Assembly (NCBI GenBank): GCA_002308635.1 | Contig: DBWG01000094.1 | Span: forward strand, 310 to 14,473 | Direction of reading: 5' to 3' | Length of the DNA stretch: 14,164 nt | Source of the DNA: Ruminococcaceae bacterium UBA1244 | GTDB taxonomy: Bacteria > Bacillota > Clostridia > Oscillospirales > Acutalibacteraceae | Shown here: in pieces, positions 1 through 6,616 of the stretch | Position numbering within the stretch: position 1 is the stretch's first letter | How the letters are laid out: every line of letters begins with the position of its first letter | The notes under the pieces: model-generated | The model's database searches: none | Seen by the model: the letters and a program-made list of their open reading frames with translations, nothing else | Told to the model about the DNA's origin: nothing | Made by a program: the position numbers and the translations under genes

Positions 1-35
1 AGGTAAATTTTGTAAGGGATCTTGTTCTCGCTCAT
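1..35 (-). CDS. trpB: Partial CDS, probable TrpB-like tryptophan synthase beta chain (N-terminus only)
   Basis: Only the first 11 codons lie in the window (MSENKIPYKIY, continuing with a Leu codon cut by the edge). The ATG at 35 is preceded by AAGGAG at a 9-10 base spacing. From memory, the IPYKIYL start resembles the TrpB2-type (TrpB-related, PLP-dependent) tryptophan synthase beta chains of Clostridia, which join indole and serine to give tryptophan. The Trp-specific T-box leader just upstream supports this independently. Eleven residues cannot settle the family, and any other tryptophan biosynthesis or transport gene is possible. Confidence 0.6.
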   Translation of the reverse strand, partial: MSENKIPYKIY

Positions 36-95
36 TTTAGTTTACTCCTTTTTATATATAAATTCAGGGACATTTCCCAGTTAATACTAATGACG

Positions 96-143
96 CTAAA
101 TTGTATAATTCCGGCTTCGCCATCGTTTTGTATACAGCTTCAT
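96..143 (-). CDS. Putative 15-codon leader ORF between T-box terminator and trpB-like gene
   Basis: The frame reads MKLYTKRWRSRNYTI and ends in TAG. The start ATG at 143 has a strong ribosome binding site (GGAGGTG, about 5 bases upstream). It begins about 20 bases after the T-box terminator, so it is transcribed only when the T-box lets polymerase through. It holds one Trp codon and is very basic (five Lys/Arg). About 60 bases separate its stop from the downstream start, which has its own ribosome binding site. It may be a translated leader peptide, a degenerate gene start, or chance; no homology is recognised. Confidence 0.35.
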   Translation of the reverse strand: MKLYTKRWRSRNYTI

Positions 144-162
144 AAAACACCTCCGAAAAAAC

Positions 163-195
163 AAAAAACCTGTCCCGACAATTTGCCGGGACAGG
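163..195 (-). terminator. T-box regulatory terminator
   Basis: The RNA strand reads CCTGTCCCG, loop GCAAATTGT, then CGGGACAGG, followed by a run of six T. It is a long GC-rich stem directly downstream of the T-box sequence, as expected for the tRNA-controlled terminator. Confidence 0.9.
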
Positions 196-436
196 TAATA
201 ACCTGCGGTGCCACCCTGCTTGGTGTAGTACTACACCCTCTCAACACGCACTATCATGCGCCGACCACTTCACGTCAGATCTTTCCGTCTCACATACTTT
301 GCCGGACAACAACCATCCGGCATTTCCGTTCGCCCTCAGAAGTCCATTCAGCGATACCTTCTCTGCTGCGATCACACCACCCGCAGCTCTCTTTGAGAGA
401 ACCGATAAAGCCTACTCACTCTTCCTCAACGGTTTA
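163..436 (-). ncRNA. T-box riboswitch, tryptophan-specific
   Basis: The leader has the T-box signature AGGGTGGCACCGCAGG at 217-202, which binds the uncharged tRNA acceptor end. It is followed at once by an intrinsic terminator (195-163). The upstream part has Stem I elements and the specifier context GAATGGACTTCTGAG, in which TGG at 346-344 reads as the Trp codon. Known T-box logic: uncharged tRNA(Trp) pairs with the specifier and the T-box and favours the antiterminator, so downstream genes are transcribed when Trp is scarce. The specifier agrees with the TrpB-like gene downstream. The 5' end is placed from the promoter and is approximate. Confidence 0.92.
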
Positions 437-441
437 ATTGG

Positions 442-470
442 ATTATAATCTATAAAAGCATAAAAGTCAA
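442..470 (-). promoter_or_regulatory. Sigma-A promoter for the T-box/trpB transcript
   Basis: TTGACT (470-465), a 17-base spacer and TATAAT (447-442) form a near-consensus promoter. The predicted start near 435 is just in front of the T-box Stem I. Confidence 0.88.
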
Positions 471-528
471 TAGTTAATTTTTAAAATCGCCCAATTTTTT
501 ATAAAAAACAACAAGCGCAAAAAAATTT

Positions 529-1152
529 TCATTTCCTGTCTCCGAATCTATAGGAACTGTCGAAATCACTATTGCCGGATGAATCTGCCGTTCTGCTGCC
601 CTGCTGAGAATTTTCCGGATCCAGTCTTTTGTATCCGGTCACATTTTCTTTGTAGTATCGCATGGGGTCAACATTCTGATCGGTCATAACAACATCGTGC
701 CGTCTGACCTCAGCTTTTACAAAAGTTCTGTTTGTAAGCTCGGAACGGCAATACGGACACATTACTTTGTCTGTGACAGACAGCGGCGCTCCGCAGTTCG
801 GACACCTTACGTTGACGGGATCAGGCTTTTTTGATTTCAGATCCTCTTTCAGCTTGTCGAGCATGATCTGTTCATCGGTACTGAGACCCTCAGGGTGATT
901 TTCTCTGAACAGAGTATTGAATTTGTTGTTTTCACCTGTCCTGAAAATGTCGTATCCTTTTTTATACAGAAGGTACATTATCAGAAAAACAACCACAACC
1001 ACCAGTATCGGTGAAAAAATTATCAGAAAATACGTTCCTTCGGAAATTCCGTATAAGTCTTCCCACTCAGCACTTACACCTGTTGAACCGCAAGCAAATA
1101 ACGATACTGCACATCCAAAACCAAAAAATACCCTTTTTAGTTTACTGTTCAT
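529..1152 (-). CDS. Zinc-ribbon membrane protein of unknown function (paralogue 2)
   Basis: A 207-residue protein of no function I recognise. Residues 1-28 look like a signal peptide (possible cleavage after VSA; the LFAC at 18-21 is only a weak lipobox). A strongly hydrophobic segment follows at about 40-63, then a soluble tail. The tail has a zinc ribbon, CPNC (117-120) and CPYC (132-135), preceded by KKPDPV and followed by a shared RYY..N.TGY.RLD block. It is clearly paralogous to the gene just upstream, with a 5-base gap between them, so the two are probably co-translated. The ATG at 1152 is preferred because AGAGGTGA lies at a good distance. A GTG at 1161 would overlap the upstream stop and is the alternative. 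No clear terminator follows. Confidence 0.8.
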   Translation of the reverse strand: MNSKLKRVFFGFGCAVSLFACGSTGVSAEWEDLYGISEGTYFLIIFSPILVVVVVFLIMYLLYKKGYDIFRTGENNKFNTLFRENHPEGLSTDEQIMLDKLKEDLKSKKPDPVNVRCPNCGAPLSVTDKVMCPYCRSELTNRTFVKAEVRRHDVVMTDQNVDPMRYYKENVTGYKRLDPENSQQGSRTADSSGNSDFDSSYRFGDRK

Positions 1153-1157
1153 AGAGG

Positions 1158-1994
1158 TCACCTCTGATCTCCGTTATAAAATCCTCCAAGAAAGCCGTTT
1201 CCCCACTCATTGCCGTAACCTGACGGGTCATCATTCTGAGAAAAACTGCCGCCGGAACTGTCGTAAGGCTGTCCGAAGTTATTCGCCGGAGCGCCGCTTC
1301 GGAAATCGTATCCGCTGTCAAAGCTGCCGCCGGCGTTATATTCGGCAGGAGCCTCATTATTCAGATCGTGAAGACCATAGCCGGTATAGTTATCGTCATA
1401 ATAGCGTTTCGGGTTATAGTCCTCCGGTGCAATTATTGTTCTTTCCAGCCCCTTGTTGATCTTGAGCTTCATGTATTTTGCAACTGTGCGGTTGCTGATC
1501 TCTGTGCGGCAGTATGGACAGACCACCTTATCACTGAGCATCACAGGCGCTCCGCAGTTCGGACATTTTATCTGTACAGGGTCGGGTCTTCTTGCCTTTG
1601 CCTGAGCGGCAAAAGCATCTACCATGAGCTGTTCGTTTTCCGTAAGTCCGTCAGAATTTCTTGGTGTAAACAAGCCTTCTATATTGCCCGGATCGTTGCC
1701 GAAGCCGTCACGATAGTTCCTGTCAAAATCAGGTCTGAAATCATACTTTCCCTTGCTGATTTTTTTCTGATCGCCGTTATTATCTTTGATATACTTCTTT
1801 ATAGCCGCAAAAACAGCAATGCCGAGAGGGAGCATTACCAGCATAAAGACCGGCCAGAATGCTGACGAGTATGCCGAACCTTTGATATTTCTCATTTTTG
1901 CCACCGCCGCAGCAAAGGCATCCAGCGACAGTGTCTGCATTATAAGGAACACAAACAAAAGCACAACAGTAAATCTGCCGATCTTTTTTTTCAT
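1158..1994 (-). CDS. Zinc-ribbon membrane protein of unknown function (paralogue 1)
   Basis: A 278-residue protein. Residues 1-28 form a likely signal peptide (MKKK, hydrophobic core, AFA). A second hydrophobic segment spans about 46-65. The region from about 70 to 278 is hydrophilic. A zinc ribbon with CPNC (144-147) and CPYC (159-162) follows a KARRPDPV stretch. After it come NRTVAK, RYYDDNYTGYG and a Gly/Ser/Asn/Tyr-rich tail. With the membrane segment as an anchor, the ribbon would sit on one side of the membrane; topology cannot be fixed from sequence alone. The open frame extends to a TTG at 2018, but the ATG at 1994 begins a classical signal peptide. The ribosome binding site is weak (GGTGA). 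The gene heads a two-gene operon with its paralogue. Confidence 0.8.
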   Translation of the reverse strand: MKKKIGRFTVVLLFVFLIMQTLSLDAFAAAVAKMRNIKGSAYSSAFWPVFMLVMLPLGIAVFAAIKKYIKDNNGDQKKISKGKYDFRPDFDRNYRDGFGNDPGNIEGLFTPRNSDGLTENEQLMVDAFAAQAKARRPDPVQIKCPNCGAPVMLSDKVVCPYCRTEISNRTVAKYMKLKINKGLERTIIAPEDYNPKRYYDDNYTGYGLHDLNNEAPAEYNAGGSFDSGYDFRSGAPANNFGQPYDSSGGSFSQNDDPSGYGNEWGNGFLGGFYNGDQR

Positions 1995-2042
1995 ATCAAT
2001 CACCGCTATTTCAGTCAACTATCCGATCTATCAGTCAGAATA

Positions 2043-2071
2043 ATTATATCAGTGCGATCATTAAGAGTCAA
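2043..2071 (-). promoter_or_regulatory. Sigma-A promoter for the zinc-ribbon pair
   Basis: TTGACT (2071-2066), a 17-base spacer and TATAAT (2048-2043). The TT of the -35 box also forms the foot of a small hairpin (2070-2087). Confidence 0.85.
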
Positions 2072-2092
2072 TCGGATTATTCCGACTTTTTT
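2070..2092 (+). terminator. Small hairpin with T-run, reading rightwards
   Basis: On the plus strand TCGGA, loop TTAT, TCCGA is followed by a C and six T (2087-2092). It lies in the gap after the cardiolipin synthase stop. It has the shape of a short intrinsic terminator in the plus direction, but no plus-strand gene ends here. In the minus direction it lacks a T-run, so it is a poor terminator for cls. It may block antisense transcription or be chance. Confidence 0.3.
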
Positions 2093-2094
2093 CG

Positions 2095-4530
2095 TCACAT
2101 CAGCGGAGCAACAAGCTTTGCGATGCTGCCGCGTATTTTTGTTGTCTTTTTTTCGTTCCGGATCGTTTCAAGGGTCACCTCGCTGCATCTTTCAAGGGTC
2201 TTATTGTAATCCTCTTCTATATCCCTGATGCAGGAATTTCTGAAAATATACGTTGCACACTCAAAATGGTGATAGAGACTGCGGTAGTCAAGGTTTATCG
2301 TTCCGACAACAGCCTTTTCATCGTCACAGACAAAGACCTTTGCGTGGACGAATCCGGGGTCATATTCATATATCTTAACGCCGGACTGGATAAGGAACTT
2401 ATAGTGTGATTTTGCAAGGGAATTCGCCGTCAGCTTGTCCGGTATACCGGGAAGGATGAGCCTGACATCAACGCCTCTTTCAGCGGCAAATTTCAGTGCC
2501 GATTCAAGCTCGTTGTCAAGGATAAGATAAGGAGTCATTATGTGGACATAATGCTTTGCACGGTTGAGGATGTCCATATAAACGCTCTCTCCTGCCTTAT
2601 ACTCATCAAGAGGACTGTCGCAATACGGCATTACAAAGCCGTCGGTGTCTGCCTTTTCGCCGCAGCCGAGATATTTTTCCCAGTTGTCTTCCTTTTCTGA
2701 AATTTTCCACATTTCAAGGAACATCAGCGTAAAGCTGTCTACGGCATCACCCTTTATCATTACGGCGGTATCCTTCCAGTGTCCGAAGCGTTCTTCATGG
2801 TTGATATATTCATCCGCAAGGTTCACTCCGCCGTTGAACGCCACCTTGCCGTCAATTACAAGTATCTTTCTGTGGTCACGGTAATTATACTCCGTTGAAA
2901 CAAAGGGATAGAGCTTTGAAAAAGCCTTGCATTTTATCCCAAGCTTTGCAAGGTGCTTAGGATAGTCCGGAGTGAGTGTCGAGATCTCGCACATTCCGTC
3001 ATACATAACACGGACCTCTACTCCCTGTTCTGCCTTTTCCTTCAATATTTTGAGGATATTTCCCCACATAAGCCCCTCGCCGATGATAAAATATTCAAGG
3101 AAGATAAACTTTTCAGCCTTTTTCAGCTCTTCGAGCATATCAATGAATTTGTATTCACCCAAGGGATAGTATTTTACCGAAGTATTTTTATATATCGGGA
3201 ATGTACCGCTGAGGTTGAGATATTTATTAAGCGAATCCATACCCGATGACTGCACTGCCGGATCATTCAATACTTCTTCGTCCTGCTTTATCATGCCCTT
3301 GGCAGATTTTGTGACCTCATACAGCCTTTTGCTGAGCCTTCTGTGGCCGACATTATTCCGTGTGAGCAAAAGAAACGCACAAGCCGGCACAGGGAAAAGC
3401 ATCATAAGGAAAAGCCATGTCAGCTTTGCCGTCGCATCCATATCGCAGTCAAACAGATACAGCATCATAATGACCCTGAATACCAACGATATCAGCGCCA
3501 TCTGGCTGTCGTATTCCTCGAACCATTCAAAGAACATCATCAGAAGCACTGCCTGTACTAAAAGGAGTATTATCGTCAGACCGGCACGGCTGAATATCAG
3601 CCTGAAAAATCCTCTTTTCTTTTTCGGCAGCAGACACAGTGCATCCGAATCACTGACCGGCAGCTCTATCCCGGGGATCTTTTCGGGCTTTTTGATGTTT
3701 TTTTTTCTCTTCTTCAGATAACCGCTGATTATCAGAAGCGTGATGCCGAAGAACATCTCTCCAAGAGCAAGGAGCATCACAATGAGGAAATAGTATACAA
3801 GCACCGAGCTTATAAACTTTTGCAGGGTCTGTGCTGCGGAATCCGACTGCGAAAGGGTCAGCATTGCAGAAGAGATTGCGAACATCAGTATTCCGGATAC
3901 CAGCGAAACTATGCCGAGCTTTTTGAGCCTTTCTCTGTAGAACACCATTATCAGTACAAAAAGGCACACAAGAAGCACATTGCATCCCATTTCTATATCC
4001 GAAAACAGCTTTATCAGCTTTGCAAAATATTCGGATACAAGATCGGTATACCTGTTAAGGTCAACATTTTCGATGGTTTTGTTTACAGACGATTTTACGA
4101 TCCAGTTCACCAGTTCGGGAGAAATATTCCTGCCTTTTTCGGCAATATACTGATTTATCATCTTTGAATATTCTTCAGCTAAATAGTCTCCCGAAACCTC
4201 TATCTTTCTTCCGTCATAGAGTTCATCTATGCTCTCTTCGATCTCTTTCCTGAGCGGTTCCTCAAGGATTATATAGTCAAGCACCTTGTCGATCTCAAGA
4301 TCTGCAGGCTTATCCTTTCTTGCGCTGTATGCTTTTTTGACTGCCTTTTTCGTTTCTGTAACGATCTCAGTATAAACGCCGTTTTCATTAAGAGTATATT
4401 TTATATAATTTCTGTCAAAAATGGTCTGCGAAAAAGCATTGAGTATAAACGAAAAACAGGTCGCTAAGATCATCAGCGTCATCAGTAATATCAACAGGAT
4501 CCTTTTTAATACAAAAATCACCTTTTTCAT
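2095..4530 (-). CDS. cls: Cardiolipin synthase with extra N-terminal membrane module
   Basis: A phospholipase-D superfamily enzyme that makes cardiolipin from phosphatidylglycerol at the membrane. Both HKD motifs are intact: HRKILVID (H553, K555, D560) followed by NGGVNLADEY, and HAKVFVCD (H729, K731, D736) followed by GTINLDYRS. The usual Cls N-terminal membrane hairpins are at about 316-389. The protein is 811 residues, whereas typical Cls proteins are about 480-510. The excess is residues 1-305: one membrane helix (10-32), a charged ~150-residue region rich in Glu and Lys, then three more hydrophobic segments (about 183-200, 205-226, 245-270) and a basic linker. The start at 4530 is the only good ATG; GGTGG lies about 11 bases upstream. 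It is the only gene on its own promoter before the zinc-ribbon pair. Confidence 0.93.
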   Translation of the reverse strand: MKKVIFVLKRILLILLMTLMILATCFSFILNAFSQTIFDRNYIKYTLNENGVYTEIVTETKKAVKKAYSARKDKPADLEIDKVLDYIILEEPLRKEIEESIDELYDGRKIEVSGDYLAEEYSKMINQYIAEKGRNISPELVNWIVKSSVNKTIENVDLNRYTDLVSEYFAKLIKLFSDIEMGCNVLLVCLFVLIMVFYRERLKKLGIVSLVSGILMFAISSAMLTLSQSDSAAQTLQKFISSVLVYYFLIVMLLALGEMFFGITLLIISGYLKKRKKNIKKPEKIPGIELPVSDSDALCLLPKKKRGFFRLIFSRAGLTIILLLVQAVLLMMFFEWFEEYDSQMALISLVFRVIMMLYLFDCDMDATAKLTWLFLMMLFPVPACAFLLLTRNNVGHRRLSKRLYEVTKSAKGMIKQDEEVLNDPAVQSSGMDSLNKYLNLSGTFPIYKNTSVKYYPLGEYKFIDMLEELKKAEKFIFLEYFIIGEGLMWGNILKILKEKAEQGVEVRVMYDGMCEISTLTPDYPKHLAKLGIKCKAFSKLYPFVSTEYNYRDHRKILVIDGKVAFNGGVNLADEYINHEERFGHWKDTAVMIKGDAVDSFTLMFLEMWKISEKEDNWEKYLGCGEKADTDGFVMPYCDSPLDEYKAGESVYMDILNRAKHYVHIMTPYLILDNELESALKFAAERGVDVRLILPGIPDKLTANSLAKSHYKFLIQSGVKIYEYDPGFVHAKVFVCDDEKAVVGTINLDYRSLYHHFECATYIFRNSCIRDIEEDYNKTLERCSEVTLETIRNEKKTTKIRGSIAKLVAPLM

Positions 4531-4589
4531 TCAGAATACATCCACCTTTGTCTGATCTCCTTTAATGGAGAACATAGCATCTCTATACT

Positions 4590-4618
4590 ATCATAAAATA
4601 AAACTGCTCTATTGTCAA
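4590..4618 (-). promoter_or_regulatory. Sigma-A promoter for cls
   Basis: TTGACA (4618-4613), a 17-base spacer and TATGAT (4595-4590). It gives a leader of roughly 50 bases before the ATG at 4530. Confidence 0.85.
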
Positions 4619-4668
4619 TATGTGAAAATGCTTTTGATCATAAATATGCCGTGCGCTGTTTCAGGGTA

Positions 4669-4696
4669 TTGAATATTAGTCAAAATGCTGTATAAT
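4669..4696 (+). promoter_or_regulatory. Sigma-A promoter for PPOX-rnhA
   Basis: TTGAAT (4669-4674), a 16-base spacer and TATAAT (4691-4696), about 28 bases before the start codon. It is divergent from the cls promoter, with about 50 bases between the two -35 boxes. Confidence 0.72.
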
Positions 4697-4724
4697 ATTC
4701 TTATGCAGAAAAGGAGGTAAAAGT

Positions 4725-5201
4725 ATGTTCAGGGACATCCAGCGAAAAAAACAGAAGCTTTCAGCGGAAGAGTGTACCGATATTCTTAAAAACGAAAAAA
4801 GAGGCGTTCTGTCTGTCATCGGCGATGACGGATATCCATACTGTTTCCCGATAAACCATTTCTATAACGACAGCGATGGGATGATCTATTTCCACAGCGG
4901 AAAAACCGGTCACAAGATCGACTCGGTAAAAAACTGTGACAAGGTCTCGTTCTGCGTTTATGACGGCGGCTTCAAAAACGAAAACGAATGGGCTCTCAAC
5001 ATCAAAAGCGTTATCGTTTTCGGAAGGATAAGCATTGTTGAAGATTTTGAAAAAGCCATTGATATCAGCCGCAGACTAAGCTATAAGTTCACAAACGACA
5101 GCGAATACATTGAACGTGAAATAAATACCTTCGGCAAGGCTGTACTTGTTTTGAAACTTCAGCCCGAACATATCACCGGAAAGCTTGTAAAAGAATCATA
5201 A
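4725..5201 (+). CDS. Pyridoxamine 5'-phosphate oxidase-like (NimA-type) flavin-binding protein
   Basis: A 158-residue single-domain protein with the split-barrel fold pattern of the PPOX-like/NimA group. The N-terminal helix ends in ILKNEKRGVLSV, then GYPYCFPINHFY, IYFHSGKTGHKIDSVKN and VSFCVYD, which together form the usual FMN-binding dimer core. The C-terminal part has SVIVFGRISIVED. Members bind FMN or other cofactors and some reduce nitroimidazoles; the substrate here is unknown. The ribosome binding site AAGGAGGT, 6 bases before the ATG, is close to ideal. The stop is 13 bases before rnhA, so the two form an operon. True PdxH activity is unlikely given the short length and the absence of the PdxH C-terminal motif. 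Confidence 0.86.
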   Translation: MFRDIQRKKQKLSAEECTDILKNEKRGVLSVIGDDGYPYCFPINHFYNDSDGMIYFHSGKTGHKIDSVKNCDKVSFCVYDGGFKNENEWALNIKSVIVFGRISIVEDFEKAIDISRRLSYKFTNDSEYIEREINTFGKAVLVLKLQPEHITGKLVKES

Positions 5202-5214
5202 GGAAGGAAAAACA

Positions 5215-5652
5215 ATGAAACAGATCGAACTTTTTACTGACGGCGCATGCAGCGGCAACCCCGGTCCGGGAGGCTGGGGTACTATTTTAAGATACAACGG
5301 ACACGAAAAAGAGCTTTCAGGCGGTGAACCAAACACGACCAACAACCGTATGGAGCTTATCGCAGTTATCGAAGGGCTTAAAGCCCTTAAAGAACCTTGC
5401 ATTGTCCATCTCACAAGCGACTCACAGTACGTCTGCAATGCAATACAAAAGGGCTGGGCAAAAAACTGGAAGAAAAACAATTGGATAAAAAGCGACAAAA
5501 CCAAAGCTAAGAATCCCGAACTATGGGACGAACTGCTCACGCTTATGGAAAAGCATAAGCTCACGGTGACATGGGTCCGTGGACACAACGGCCATCCCGA
5601 AAACGAACGCTGCGACCAGCTTGCTGTTGAACAGGCAAACAAATACAAATAA
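5215..5652 (+). CDS. rnhA: Ribonuclease HI
   Basis: A 145-residue protein matching bacterial RNase HI over its full length. It cleaves the RNA strand of RNA-DNA hybrids (R-loops, primers) in the cytosol. The metal-binding carboxylates are all visible: D9 (FTDGACSGNPGPGG), E47 (NNRMELIA), D69 (LTSDSQY) and D134 (ERCDQLA), plus the catalytic-loop H124 (WVRGHNGHPEN). The basic handle region WAKNWKKNNWIKSDK is present, so this is the E. coli-like form rather than a handle-less one. AGGAAGG lies 7 bases before the ATG and overlaps the end of the upstream gene. It is second in the operon after the PPOX-like gene and is closed by a hairpin terminator. Confidence 0.96.
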   Translation: MKQIELFTDGACSGNPGPGGWGTILRYNGHEKELSGGEPNTTNNRMELIAVIEGLKALKEPCIVHLTSDSQYVCNAIQKGWAKNWKKNNWIKSDKTKAKNPELWDELLTLMEKHKLTVTWVRGHNGHPENERCDQLAVEQANKYK

Positions 5653-5661
5653 CAAAATCAA

Positions 5662-5697
5662 CCGCACTCCCGTCTTTACTTGGGAATGCGGTTTTTT
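5662..5697 (+). terminator. Bidirectional intrinsic terminator between rnhA and EamA gene
   Basis: CCGCACTCCC, a 10-base loop, then GGGAATGCGG, then TTTTTT. The mirror strand also continues into a T-rich stretch, so the hairpin probably ends both the plus-strand pair and the convergent minus-strand operon, whose stop is at 5704. Confidence 0.88.
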
Positions 5698-5703
5698 GCG
5701 CCG

Positions 5704-6606
5704 TCACATATCTTTTTTCGGATCTCTCTTTTTGAAAAAAGCCTTTTCGTTGTTATACAGAAAAACAAGCACTGCCATAGAGCATATTATCACATAGCCG
5801 ATGACACTGTAAATATCCGGTATCTCCTGAAGAAATACAAAGCCTAAAAGTGTCGCAAAGATTATTTGTGAATAATCATAAACTGATATCTCTCTTGCAG
5901 GTGCATTGCAGTATGCCGCCGTGATGGAGAACTGTCCGCCGGCAGCGGAAAGCCCCGCTCCGATAAGAAGCAGCACCTGTGAAAGCTCCATCGGATGGAA
6001 GTCGAATATCAGAAACGGCATCATCGACAGGCACGAAAACAGTGAAAAGTAGAAAACTATCAGCGAACCGTTCTCTCCTCTCTTGCCGAGTATGCGCACC
6101 ATTGTATATGCAAAGCCAGCCATCATGCCGCCGAAAAGTCCCAGCGCAGACGGAAAAATATCAACACTGCTGAACGAGGGCTTTATAACAAATAGTGCCC
6201 CGACAAAAGCTCCGAAAACCGCCGCACCCTGAAACAGAGTCAGTTTTTCTTTGAGCAGCATCCATGAGAAGATTATCACAAAAAAAGGCGACATCTTGTT
6301 CAGTATTGAAGCGTCAGAAAGCGGTATGTGACCGAGCGCATAGAAGTTGCAGACTATCCCGACTGTTCCTGCCGATGCCCTCAGCAGCAGATAGACCATA
6401 TTGCCCTTTTTGGGACGCAGGCTGCTTTTTTTGCTGATTATCACAAACAGCGCAAAGAACACCGCTACGAAATTACGGAAAAAGCTTTTCTGGAACGCAG
6501 GAAGGTCGCCGGACATCCTGACGCAGAGGTTCATAACTGCAAAGCAGAATGCCGAGATGATAATATATATCATCGCTTTATATTTTTTTGGGATCTTAGC
6601 CACCAT
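5704..6606 (-). CDS. EamA/DMT-family membrane transporter
   Basis: A 300-residue integral membrane protein with about ten hydrophobic helices in two similar halves, the layout of EamA (drug/metabolite transporter) proteins. Family hallmarks include FAVMNLCVRM in helix 1, FRNFVAVFFA, the ALGHIPLSDASIL stretch before the loop, SWMLLKEKLT at the end of the first half, and the matching second-half region around VYDYSQIIFATLLGFVFLQEIP. The substrate cannot be told. It starts 10 bases after the stop of the DHHW gene, behind GGGGG at a short spacing, so it is the last gene of the surface-modification run. Its role there could be metabolite export, or it may simply be a hitchhiker. Confidence 0.9.
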   Translation of the reverse strand: MVAKIPKKYKAMIYIIISAFCFAVMNLCVRMSGDLPAFQKSFFRNFVAVFFALFVIISKKSSLRPKKGNMVYLLLRASAGTVGIVCNFYALGHIPLSDASILNKMSPFFVIIFSWMLLKEKLTLFQGAAVFGAFVGALFVIKPSFSSVDIFPSALGLFGGMMAGFAYTMVRILGKRGENGSLIVFYFSLFSCLSMMPFLIFDFHPMELSQVLLLIGAGLSAAGGQFSITAAYCNAPAREISVYDYSQIIFATLLGFVFLQEIPDIYSVIGYVIICSMAVLVFLYNNEKAFFKKRDPKKDM

Positions 6607-6616
6607 TATTCCCCCA

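Noticed and set aside
67..78. GGGA-AATG-TCCC hairpin before the trpB-like gene
   Set aside because: A four-pair stem without a T-run is too weak to claim as a regulatory element.
90..437. 115-codon plus-strand open frame
   Set aside because: It lies exactly antisense to the T-box leader and its low-complexity Ser/Thr/His/Pro sequence looks non-coding.
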